Source: Syntrophobacter sp. SbD2
GTDB taxonomy: Bacteria; Desulfobacterota; Binatia; UBA9968
Direction: 5' to 3'
Assembly: GCA_945889495.1 (NCBI GenBank)
Contig: CAMDBU010000046.1
Coordinates: 1-38,338, forward strand
DNA: 38,338 nucleotides
Shown: positions 24,207-31,525 of the stretch, piece after piece
How positions within the stretch are numbered: position 1 is the first letter of the stretch
Layout of the letters: each line of letters begins with the position of its first letter
Notes under the pieces: model-generated
The model's input: the letters and a program-made list of their open reading frames with translations, nothing else
The model's database searches: none
What the model was told of the DNA's origin: nothing
Program-made: the position numbers and the translations under genes

Positions 24207-25309
24207 TGATGGCTGACAATGGAATCCGCATCATCGACATCGACGGCCATGTGCGCGAAGCAGATGACCTATTCGAGAAATATTTAGAACCGCCGTTCCG
24301 CGCCCGGGCGCCGAAGATCGAGAAAGTCGCCAACGGCCAGCTCTTGTTTCGGCTCGAAGGTGAGCGCCATCACCGCCGGCCCGACGAATCGCCGTTCCGC
24401 GTCAAGGACGACGGTTCGCCGGTCAACGAAGGGCGGCATCTGGCGACTAATCCGAAGCAACGCTTGGAAGCCATGGATCGCGACCGCATCGAGCGCGGCC
24501 TGTTGTTTCCCTCCGCCGGCTTATATCTCGCATCGGTTGAAGAAGACGGTTACGCGGCGGCGCTGTGCCGCGCCTACAACAACTGGCTCTATGATTATTG
24601 CGGCGGTGACCGCAAACGTTTGCTGGGCGTGGCGGCGGTGCCGACCCAGGACGTCAATCTCGCCATCGCCGAAGCCAAACGCGCGGTCAACGAGCTCGGC
24701 TTCAAGGGCATCTTCGTCCGGCCCAATCCGGTCAAAGGCCGCAACATCGACGATCCTTACTACGATCCGCTGTATCGAACCGTCGTCGAGCTCGGCGTGC
24801 CGCTGTTGATCCACGAAGGCTCCGGCGCCTTCATGCCCACCGCCGGCGCCGACCGCTTCGCCGGCCAATGGTTTTTTACCCACACGATTTCCCATCCGTT
24901 GGAACAGATGCTGGCGAGCTTGAGTTTGATCTGCCGCGGCGCCCTGGAGCGCAATCCGGAATTGCAGTGCGTGTTTCTCGAAGCCGGCGCCGGCTGGCTG
25001 CCCTACTGGCTCTGGCGCATGGACGAGCACTACGAAGTGCTGCCCTTCCAAGTGCCCTGGCTGAAAATGAAACCGAGCGACTACTTTCGCCGCCAATGTT
25101 TCATCTCCTTCGAAGCCGACGAAACCCGCCTGGGCGAAGTGATCGCATCCATCGGCGCCGACCGCGTGGTGTTCGCGTCGGACTACCCGCACTGGGACGC
25201 GACCTTCCCCGGCGTCACCGATATGATTTTGAACCGCAAAGATTTGGACGCCGACACCCAGCGCAAGATTATGGGCGAGAATGCCGCGAAGTTACTGAAG
25301 CTGGAATAA
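24206..25309 (+). CDS. Amidohydrolase-2 (ACMSD-like) family hydrolase/decarboxylase
   Basis: This 367-residue TIM-barrel protein belongs to the amidohydrolase-2 family. The first metal strand reads IDIDGHVRE (D11, H15), H203 lies in PLLIHEGSG and D326 in VFASDYPHWD, the usual near-C-terminal catalytic aspartate. Relatives hydrolyse cyclic amides or lactones or decarboxylate aromatic acids such as aminocarboxymuconate semialdehyde and resorcylates. Helix RLEAMDRDRIERGLLFPS is typical. The ATG overlaps the previous stop; another ATG follows three bases later. It is likely one step in breakdown of the compound imported by the neighbouring binding protein. Confidence 0.92.
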   Translation: MMADNGIRIIDIDGHVREADDLFEKYLEPPFRARAPKIEKVANGQLLFRLEGERHHRRPDESPFRVKDDGSPVNEGRHLATNPKQRLEAMDRDRIERGLLFPSAGLYLASVEEDGYAAALCRAYNNWLYDYCGGDRKRLLGVAAVPTQDVNLAIAEAKRAVNELGFKGIFVRPNPVKGRNIDDPYYDPLYRTVVELGVPLLIHEGSGAFMPTAGADRFAGQWFFTHTISHPLEQMLASLSLICRGALERNPELQCVFLEAGAGWLPYWLWRMDEHYEVLPFQVPWLKMKPSDYFRRQCFISFEADETRLGEVIASIGADRVVFASDYPHWDATFPGVTDMILNRKDLDADTQRKIMGENAAKLLKLE

Positions 25310-25317
25310 TACTAATC

Positions 25318-25376
25318 GTCTCGTGTCCGAAGTCTCGAGTCTCGGGTTTGTAACTCGGGACGCGAGACGCGAGACC
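25318..25376. repeat. Word-built inverted repeat (GTCTCG)
   Basis: The region reads CGTCTCGTGTCCGAAGTCTC, GAGTCTCGGG, a short centre, then CTCGGGACGCGAGACGCGAG. Arms built from GTCTCG/CGAGAC pair imperfectly around 25350. It fills most of the 85-base gap between the amidohydrolase and lyase-like genes, which run in the same direction. Confidence 0.6.
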
Positions 25377-25394
25377 GCAAACTGGAGGTTTATG

Positions 25395-26174
25395 ATGGCC
25401 GACATACCGAAACTAGTTTCATCCATGGGCCGCGCCGAGCATGACAAGATTTTCGTGCGCGATTATGACCTGAACAAAGACCTGCTCGGCAAGATCAGCT
25501 TCTCGCAGATGGTCTGCCTGATGCTCCAAGGCCGGCTGCCGACCGCCGATGAAGGCAAGATGATCGACTCGATGTTGATCGTCTTGGTCGATCATGGCAT
25601 GACCACCGGCGCCGCCGCGGCGCGCATGACCTTTCACTCGGCGCCGGAAGCGATTCAGGGCGCCGTGGCCGCCGCCATTCTCGGCGCCGGCAGCGTTCAT
25701 CTTGGCTCGTCGGAATATTGCGCGAAAATGTTGCACGACGCGCTCAGCAAAGAAGCCAAGGACGCCGACCTCGACGCCGTGGCGTTGAAAACCGTCGAGC
25801 GCCGCTTGGCCAACAATCAATTGATTCCCGGCATCGGCCATGGCATCCACACCGACGGCGACCCGCGCGCCGCGCGGCTGTTCGAAGTCGCCCAGGAAAC
25901 CAAAGTCCATGGCCGCAACTGCGAGCTATTGAAGAAGATCGGCAAGATCGCCGACCAGAAAGTCGGCCGCCATCTGCCGGTCAATGTCACCGGCGCTATC
26001 GCGGCGATCTCCCAGGACATGGGCTTTCACTGGCAGATGTCGAAGAGCTTCGCGATCCTGGGCCGCGCGCTCGGCGGTCTCGCCCATGTCGGTGAAGAAA
26101 TCCGCCGCCCCATCGCCCGGGGAATTTCGAATATGATTCGGGATAATTTGGTGTACGAGCCGGAATCGAAGTGA
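25395..26174 (+). CDS. Citryl-CoA lyase / citrate synthase-like protein
   Basis: This 259-residue protein corresponds to the citrate synthase-fold lyase module as found in citryl-CoA lyase and the C-terminal part of ATP-citrate lyase. It has H102 in GAGSVHLGSS, the IPGIGHGIHTDGDPRAARL motif (H149), and a C-terminal HVGEEIRRPIARG. Where citrate synthase-type enzymes have a catalytic Asp, the text reads VNVTGAIAAISQDMG, with T199 in its place. Some annotated citryl-CoA lyases seem to share this form, so it may be a subfamily trait. I use the ATG at 25395, six bases after GGAGG. It could cleave or form a branched acyl-CoA; the substrate is unknown. Confidence 0.87.
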   Translation: MADIPKLVSSMGRAEHDKIFVRDYDLNKDLLGKISFSQMVCLMLQGRLPTADEGKMIDSMLIVLVDHGMTTGAAAARMTFHSAPEAIQGAVAAAILGAGSVHLGSSEYCAKMLHDALSKEAKDADLDAVALKTVERRLANNQLIPGIGHGIHTDGDPRAARLFEVAQETKVHGRNCELLKKIGKIADQKVGRHLPVNVTGAIAAISQDMGFHWQMSKSFAILGRALGGLAHVGEEIRRPIARGISNMIRDNLVYEPESK

Positions 26175-26273
26175 TTCAAGGTTCCGGGTTCACGAGCCGG
26201 CCCTGAGTTTATCGAAGGGCATAAAGTTTTCGGCCGCTTCAAGCGAACCACGGCGGACTTCGAAGGTTCAACG

Positions 26274-27266
26274 ATGAAATCGAACTTTATTCTGGGACTT
26301 GGTCTGGCGTTGGCATTATATTTTGCGAACCCAGCCGACGCACAGTTGCGCAAGCTCAACATGGCCTACACCGCCACGAGCCCTTATCAAGCCGTGGTGG
26401 TGATCGCCAAAGACGCCGGCTTTTTTAAGAAGTACAACCTCGACGTCACTTTGATCTTCATGGGCGGTGGCTCCCTCGGCATTCAAGCGATGATGGGTGG
26501 CGACGTGCCGATGATCATCGCCGATGGCTCGGCGGCGGTGGGCAGCCGGTTGGCCGGCAGCGATGCGGTGGTGATCGCCAGCTTTCTCAATACATTTCCC
26601 TATAGCCTGGTTTCGCTGCCGGAGATCAAAAGAGTGGAGCAGCTCAAGGGCGGGCGCATCGCCATCAGCCGCTTCGGCAGCGCCGCCGATACCGGCGTCA
26701 AGATGGCGTTAGCGAAAGCTGGGCTCAATCCCGATCGCGACATGACACTGCTGCAGATTGGCGCGCAAACGGCTCGCTTCTCAGCGTTGCAAGCGAAAAC
26801 CGTCGAAGCGACGATCATCACGCCGCCATTTACGCTGACGACTAGAAAGCTTGGCTATCCAACGCTGCTCGAAATGGCCGATCAGAACATCCCTTTTCAA
26901 ATGGGCGGTCTGCTGTCGACGCGCGGATATTTGAAGTCCAATCCCGACACGGCGCAATCGGTCATGCGCGCGCTCGCCGAGGCGATTCACTTTTACAAAA
27001 AAGAAAAAGATGCGAGTCTAAAAATCCTCGCCCGCTATCTGAAGATCGATGATCGCGACGCCTTGGAAGAAACCCACCGGGAGGTGGCGTTGAAAGTCGT
27101 GCCGGAAAAGCCCTATCCGACGCTGGCGGGCATTCAAACCATCCTCGACGAACTGGGCCGAAGAAATCCCAAAGCCAAAGCCATGCGCCCGGAAGAGTTC
27201 GTCGATTCGAGCTTAGTTAAAAAATTGGACGACGAAGGGCTCTTCGACCGTCTCTACAAGAGGTGA
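26274..27266 (+). CDS. ABC transporter substrate-binding protein, tandem copy 1
   Basis: A 330-residue exported binding protein; the signal peptide ends near ADA|QL (residue 23). Features: AYTATSPYQAVVVIAKDAG, MMGGDVPMIIADGSA, VEQLKGGRIAISRFGSAADT and ATIITPPFTLT. The tail is EEFVDSSLVKKLDDEG. It is roughly 70% identical by eye to the next gene, which starts ten bases after its stop, so a tandem duplication is clear. The mature termini start identically (QLRK, AYTATSPYQAV). The pair follows the lyase-like gene and probably shares its operon. Confidence 0.92.
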   Translation: MKSNFILGLGLALALYFANPADAQLRKLNMAYTATSPYQAVVVIAKDAGFFKKYNLDVTLIFMGGGSLGIQAMMGGDVPMIIADGSAAVGSRLAGSDAVVIASFLNTFPYSLVSLPEIKRVEQLKGGRIAISRFGSAADTGVKMALAKAGLNPDRDMTLLQIGAQTARFSALQAKTVEATIITPPFTLTTRKLGYPTLLEMADQNIPFQMGGLLSTRGYLKSNPDTAQSVMRALAEAIHFYKKEKDASLKILARYLKIDDRDALEETHREVALKVVPEKPYPTLAGIQTILDELGRRNPKAKAMRPEEFVDSSLVKKLDDEGLFDRLYKR

Positions 27267-27276
27267 GCTCAATCCT

Positions 27277-28275
27277 ATGCGCGATCTAAGAATGGTTCTG
27301 TCGGTTGTGGCCGTAGCCGGTTTCTTTTCCGCCGTTGAATCCGCCAACGCGCAACTGCGCAAGATCAACATCGCCTACACCGCGACTAGCCCCTATCAGG
27401 CGGTGCTGATCGTCGCCAAGGAAGTCGGACTGTTTAAAAAACACAACCTCGATCCGACCTTGGTCTTCACCACCGGCGGGTCGTTGGGCATTCAGGCGAT
27501 GCTCGGCGGCGATGTCGCGATGACACTGTCGGACGGTTCATCGTCGGTGGTCAGTCACCTCGCCGGCGTCGATGTTGTGGTCATCGCTAGTCTATTGAAT
27601 ACGTTTCCCTATAGCTTGATCTCGCTGCCGGAGATCAAGAAAGTCGACCAGCTCAGGGGAACGAAAATCGCCGTCAGCCGGTTCGGCAGCGCGACGGATT
27701 TGAGCGTCAAGATGGCCTTGGCGAAAGTTGGTTTGAACGCCGAGAAGGATGTCACGCTGCTCCAGATCGGCGTGCAAACCGCGCGCTACACGGCGATGCT
27801 GTCAAAGAATGTCCAGGCGACGATCATCACGCCGCCCTTCACGCTGACCGCGCGCAAGGCCGGCATGAATACCTTGATCGACATGTCCGAACTCAACATC
27901 CCGTTTCAACTGACCGGCCTATTGGCCCTGCGGCCCTATTTGAAAAGCAATCCCGACATGGTGCTGTCGGTGATCCGGGTGCTCGCCGAAGCCATTCACT
28001 TTTACAAGCGGGAAAAAGAACCGACGTTGAAAATCCTCGGCAAGTATTTGAAGACCGATGACCGCGACGCGCTGGAAGAAACCCACCGCGAGATCGCCAT
28101 CAAGTCGCTACCGGAAAAGCCCTATCCAACCCTGGCCGGGATCAAAACCATCCTCGACGAAACCGTCTTGCGCAACCCCAAAGCGCGCGGGCTCAAGCCG
28201 GAAGAGTTCGTCGATTCGAGCTTCGTGAAAAAAGTCGACGACGAAGGCTTGTTCGAGCGGTTGTACAAACGTTAG
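27277..28275 (+). CDS. ABC transporter substrate-binding protein, tandem copy 2
   Basis: A 332-residue exported binding protein; the signal peptide ends near ANA|QL (residue 25). It shares long blocks with the preceding copy, for example PEKPYPTLAGI, DDRDALEETHRE and FVDSS, but differs around the expected ligand cleft (TLSDGSSSVVSHLAGVD versus IIADGSAAVGSRLAGSD). The two may therefore bind different but related ligands, or bind one ligand with different affinity. It is followed after 30 bases by the secreted-protein pair, with TAGGAGG between. Confidence 0.92.
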   Translation: MRDLRMVLSVVAVAGFFSAVESANAQLRKINIAYTATSPYQAVLIVAKEVGLFKKHNLDPTLVFTTGGSLGIQAMLGGDVAMTLSDGSSSVVSHLAGVDVVVIASLLNTFPYSLISLPEIKKVDQLRGTKIAVSRFGSATDLSVKMALAKVGLNAEKDVTLLQIGVQTARYTAMLSKNVQATIITPPFTLTARKAGMNTLIDMSELNIPFQLTGLLALRPYLKSNPDMVLSVIRVLAEAIHFYKREKEPTLKILGKYLKTDDRDALEETHREIAIKSLPEKPYPTLAGIKTILDETVLRNPKARGLKPEEFVDSSFVKKVDDEGLFERLYKR

Positions 28276-28305
28276 TGCGCAAAAATCTTTTCTTAGGAGG
28301 CAGAC

Positions 28306-28890
28306 ATGATCGGTAGAATGGCCGTTTTCATCCTACGCGCGTTCTTCAGTATCGCCGGCTTGGCCGCTAGTGCTGCCGGCGCCAGCGCGCAGGACGTAAC
28401 CGCCTGTGCCATCGTTACTGGCGACGTCGCGCAAAAATTCGTCGGCGGGCCGCTCGACGTCAAGGAACAGGCCAAGGTGCCCATCGACAACGCCCCGGGT
28501 GCTTACAATTCGGTCTGCACCTACATCGCGCGCGGCCTGGCGGTCGACAAGGCGCTGACGGCGCCCCGTTTGCTGGACTTGACCTTGCACTTTCTCGACA
28601 CCCCGGAAGCGATGGCGAAAATCTACGAGAACTCCGTCATCAACTATTCCCAGGTGGTTAATATTCCCGATGAGCGATTCAAAAACCCTACCGTCAACTT
28701 CCTCCCGGGTTTCGGCGACAAAGCCTTTGTCTTCGAAGCAGTGACCGATCCGCAGAGCAATTTCAAATCAGCGCTGATCGTTTTCTACAAGGGCCGCATC
28801 GGCGGCAGCATCGCCGCCTGGCAGCGTCCCGAGCCCAGCGCCGAGACCACCAAGGCGGTTTTGAAATACATCCTCAGCCGACTGCCATGA
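28306..28890 (+). CDS. Secreted two-cysteine protein, tandem copy 1
   Basis: I cannot name a function. This 194-residue protein has a signal peptide (cleavage near ASA|QD, residue 28) and a mature domain starting DVTACAIVTGDVAQKFVG. A second cysteine lies in NSVCTY (C71). The layout Cys-x-x-(V/L)-T-x-x-(D/E)-A...G-x-P-L...S-x-C-x-Y recalls DUF3558-like extracytoplasmic proteins; a C34-C71 disulfide is likely. It has TAGGAGG before the ATG. It overlaps the next gene by four bases (ATGA) and that gene encodes a clear paralogue. Expression with the binding proteins upstream suggests a periplasmic accessory role. Confidence 0.85.
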   Translation: MIGRMAVFILRAFFSIAGLAASAAGASAQDVTACAIVTGDVAQKFVGGPLDVKEQAKVPIDNAPGAYNSVCTYIARGLAVDKALTAPRLLDLTLHFLDTPEAMAKIYENSVINYSQVVNIPDERFKNPTVNFLPGFGDKAFVFEAVTDPQSNFKSALIVFYKGRIGGSIAAWQRPEPSAETTKAVLKYILSRLP

Positions 28891-29465
28891 AGCGAACTAT
28901 CCTACGACTGCTATCCATCGCCGTGACTTTGATCGTCGGCTCTAACGCCCAGGCGGCGGAACCGGTCGACATCTCCGCCTGCGCCACGGTCACCATGGCC
29001 GACGCCGAGAAATTTATCGGCGCGCCGCTGGACGTCGCCAAGATCGACAAGAAAATCATGATCAACGCGCCCTGGAGCCATGACTCGCTGTGCACCTACA
29101 TGCCCCAGGGAATCAAAACCGACGACCCCACCGAGATCCCCCGCTTCCTCGACGTCAGCCTGCGATTTTTCCCCACCACCGAAGCGGCCCAGGCGATTCA
29201 CCAGGCAACCATCGAGCAATTTCGCAAGATGGCCGCCAGCCCGGAAGCGCCGATTAAAATCATCGCCATCAATCCCCTCGACGGACTAGCGGCCAACGCG
29301 TTCTACGTCGAGATGCAAACCGACGCCAACTCGGATTTCAAATCCGCCATGATCATGTTCGTCAAAGATACCGTCGGCGGCGCGGTGAGCGCGTGGAAGA
29401 AACCGCAGTCGTCGTTGGAACTCAGCAAAGCCGTGCTGCAGCAAGTCTTGATGAAATTACCCTAG
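28887..29465 (+). CDS. Secreted two-cysteine protein, tandem copy 2
   Basis: A 192-residue paralogue of the preceding protein. The signal peptide ends near AQA|AE (residue 23), followed by ISACATVTMADAEKFIGAPL with C32 and DSLCTYMPQG with C69. Shared later blocks are SDFKSAMIMF versus SNFKSALIVF, VGGAVSAWKKP versus IGGSIAAWQRP, and similar final helices ending in KLP/RLP. Similarity is moderate, so the duplication is old yet the genes remain fused by an ATGA overlap, suggesting a hetero-complex. No catalytic motif is visible. Confidence 0.85.
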   Translation: MKRTILRLLSIAVTLIVGSNAQAAEPVDISACATVTMADAEKFIGAPLDVAKIDKKIMINAPWSHDSLCTYMPQGIKTDDPTEIPRFLDVSLRFFPTTEAAQAIHQATIEQFRKMAASPEAPIKIIAINPLDGLAANAFYVEMQTDANSDFKSAMIMFVKDTVGGAVSAWKKPQSSLELSKAVLQQVLMKLP

Positions 29466-29505
29466 AACCTCGTCAGCGCAACCCCGGCAAGTAGATTTCC
29501 CGTAG

Positions 29506-29525
29506 GGGCGAAAAAATTTTCGCCC
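29506..29525 (+). terminator. Hairpin after the secreted-protein pair
   Basis: A perfect palindrome GGGCGAAAA / TTTTCGCCC (29506-29525) lies 40 bases after the operon's last stop. The following CTCCCCTTCGTGCCCTTCG repeats a TTCGTGCC word. There is no clean T-run beyond the one inside the stem. It is a plausible terminator of the 23274-29465 gene run. Confidence 0.5.
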
Positions 29526-29671
29526 TCCCCTTCGTGCCCTTCGTGCCTTCGTGGTAAGTCACGGCTGGCTCGCAAGACGCGGTTATTCACAATTGCACAA
29601 TGGCTGTAGAAAAATCCCGCCGCCAGTGTTAGGACCAGTAAGTTTTCCAGCAACGAACAAAGGACGCCAAC

Positions 29672-30469
29672 ATGCTCACACCGATCAAGATCGACAATCG
29701 CATCGACGCCCATCTCGGCATCCCCGAAGGCATCGGCAAACGGCCGGTGGTCATTCACATGCACGAACGCTACGGCATCGTGCAGCACACCCTGGACTTG
29801 GGCGAGAAGTACGTCAAAGCCGGCTACGTCACCATCGTGCCGGATTACTTTTCCCGCTTCACCGGCGACCGCAAGGCGCTGGCTGACGGTAACGACCGTT
29901 GCGAACTAGACGACGAAGTCGTCCTGTCGGACACCGACGCGGTTATGACCTACCTGCGCACTCTGCCCCAGGCCGACATGACCAAGGTCGCCATGTCCGG
30001 GGTTTGCCAAACCGGCCGCCAACCGATCCTGGTCGGCGCCAAGCGCGACTACCTCAGCGCCGCCGTGGTGCTCTACGGCGCGGTCTACGACGCCGATTGG
30101 AAGTCCCATCCGATGCGCCCCGAGTCCATCGAAGCGTTGATGCAAAAGCTCCAGTGCCCGCTCACCGCCGTGTTCGGCGAGCTCGATAATTTGATTCATC
30201 TCGACAACATCGTGCGCATGACCGCGGTGCTCGCCGCGGCCAAAAAAAGCTTCGGCATCCGCGTCTACCCCGACGCGCCGCATGGTTTTTTGAACGACAC
30301 CATGCCCGGCCGCTACCGCCAGCCACAAAGCGACGCGGCGTGGAACCAGATCACGTCATTTTTGAAATCGGTATTCGCCGGCGAGTGGAAAAAAGAGCGC
30401 GCCACCTGGCGCTTCGAGGCCGACAGCTCGCTGGATTACGATTTCAGCGCCATGAAGCGCTGGGAGTAG
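29672..30469 (+). CDS. Dienelactone hydrolase family protein
   Basis: A 265-residue alpha/beta-hydrolase of the dienelactone hydrolase family. The triad is C112 in MSGVCQTGRQ, D172 in FGELDNLIH and H204 in DAPHGFLND; the E32 in HMHERYG matches the glutamate that holds the cysteine in the resting enzyme. These enzymes open dienelactones in chloroaromatic breakdown or act on other esters. It has a longer C-terminal tail (ATWRFEADSSLDYDFSAMKRW) than the 236-residue classical enzyme. There is no signal peptide. It starts 206 bases after the secreted-protein pair, so it is probably a separate unit. The exact substrate is unknown. Confidence 0.92.
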   Translation: MLTPIKIDNRIDAHLGIPEGIGKRPVVIHMHERYGIVQHTLDLGEKYVKAGYVTIVPDYFSRFTGDRKALADGNDRCELDDEVVLSDTDAVMTYLRTLPQADMTKVAMSGVCQTGRQPILVGAKRDYLSAAVVLYGAVYDADWKSHPMRPESIEALMQKLQCPLTAVFGELDNLIHLDNIVRMTAVLAAAKKSFGIRVYPDAPHGFLNDTMPGRYRQPQSDAAWNQITSFLKSVFAGEWKKERATWRFEADSSLDYDFSAMKRWE

Positions 30470-30492
30470 CGCGCGGGGCGCGCCGCTACGCG

Positions 30493-30573
30493 GCGCATCT
30501 CAAATTTCAAATCTCAGATCTCAGAAATTTCCGATCCGAGTTTGAAATCTGAGATTTGAGATCTGAGATGCGC
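30493..30573. repeat. Word-built inverted repeat (ATCTCA)
   Basis: GCGCATCTCAAATTTCAAAT and CTCAGATCTCAG (left arm, 30493-30524) pair with CTGAGATTTGAGATCTGAGA and TGCGC (right arm, to 30573), with about 28 of 32 positions complementary. Arms are made of variants of ATCTCA/AATCTCA. It lies between the dienelactone hydrolase stop and the promoter of the ABC permease gene and may act as a terminator for the former. Confidence 0.75.
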
Positions 30574-30599
30574 ACAGCGCACCGGCGCCGCGCAACACC

Positions 30600-30628
30600 T
30601 TGACAGCCACCCCGTTGGCGCATAGATT
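30600..30628 (+). promoter_or_regulatory. Strong sigma-70-like promoter of the ABC permease
   Basis: TTGACA (30600-30605), 17 bases, TAGATT (30623-30628): a perfect -35, ideal spacing and a four-of-six -10. Transcription should start near 30635. The TTG that would open the permease frame furthest upstream is part of this -35 box, so it cannot be the translation start on this message. Confidence 0.6.
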
Positions 30629-30656
30629 CGCCTCACCATTAGCTAAGGAGCGCGCC

Positions 30657-31502
30657 ACGTCCAAGCAAGAGCAAGAAGCCTTCGATCTGGTCTCCGTCGA
30701 CGAGTCCAATCCGCTCACCACCAACCGGCTGTGGCAGCGCACCCGCGAAGTCTTGTCCAACTGGTTGGGGGTCATCGGCATTGTCGGTTTTTTCTCGGGC
30801 TGGGAGCTATCGACCCGGCTGGAGATCATCAATCCTTTTTACTTCCCGCCTTTTAGTAAAATCATCATCAAGGGCTACGAGCTGTTCGCCAACGGCTCCA
30901 TCTGGGAGCATATGTGGTTCAGCCTGACCAATTTTTTGATCGGCTTTGCCATCTCGGTGGTGTTCGGCGTGGTCATGGGCGTGCCCATGGGCTGGTACCG
31001 CACGCTACACAAGACCTTGGACCCGCTGCTCTCCGGCATCTACGCCACGCCGCTGATCGCTCTCCTGCCGCTGATCATCATGATGTTCGGCCTAGGCGCG
31101 GTGTCGAAAATCATCATGACCGTGCTCGCCGCGGTGTTCCCGATTTTGATCAACACCATGGTCGGCATCGCCAACACAGATAATCGCTTGATCACCATGT
31201 CGCGCGCCTTCGGCGCCCGCGATAGCCAGATCTTCATGAAAGTGTCGTTGCCGGGTTCCTTGCCCTACATCGTCGCCGGCATGCGCGTGGCCCTGGGGCG
31301 CGCGCTGGTTTACATCGTCGTCGCCGAGCAATACGGCGCCGCCACCGGGCTCGGCTACTTGAGCTCAGTGGCCGCCCAGCGCTTTCAAATGGCCGCCATG
31401 TTCGTCCCCATCGTCATCATCGCCGGCCTGGGCGCCGGCTTGAACGAGACCCTCAAAGCCATCGAGCGCCGTCTCGATAAGTGGAAGCCGCAAAAATCTT
31501 AA
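30657..31502 (+). CDS. ABC transporter permease (SsuC/TauC-like), probable ACG start
   Basis: This inner-membrane permease is about 281 residues from the start proposed here. It has about six membrane helices and the BPD_transp_1 signature: the EAA loop SRAFGARDSQIFMKVSLPGS (about 182-201) that contacts the ATPase. It belongs to the nitrate/sulfonate/taurine family, the natural partner of NMT1/SsuA-like binding proteins. The frame opens at TTG 30600, but that codon is the -35 box of a good promoter. TAAGGAG at 30644-30650 sits six bases before ACG TCC AAG at 30657, which suggests initiation at ACG or a former ATG. No in-frame ATG or GTG precedes the first membrane helix. It is the only ABC membrane subunit in the window; no ATPase gene is present. 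A binding-protein gene follows after 23 bases. Confidence 0.88.
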   Translation, partial: TSKQEQEAFDLVSVDESNPLTTNRLWQRTREVLSNWLGVIGIVGFFSGWELSTRLEIINPFYFPPFSKIIIKGYELFANGSIWEHMWFSLTNFLIGFAISVVFGVVMGVPMGWYRTLHKTLDPLLSGIYATPLIALLPLIIMMFGLGAVSKIIMTVLAAVFPILINTMVGIANTDNRLITMSRAFGARDSQIFMKVSLPGSLPYIVAGMRVALGRALVYIVVAEQYGAATGLGYLSSVAAQRFQMAAMFVPIVIIAGLGAGLNETLKAIERRLDKWKPQKS

Positions 31503-31525
31503 GCCCATCGTTTCGGGAGGATGCC

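Noticed and set aside
30600-30656. TTG at 30600 as permease start
   Set aside because: It coincides with the -35 box of a strong promoter and lacks a ribosome site, while TAAGGAG lies before 30657.
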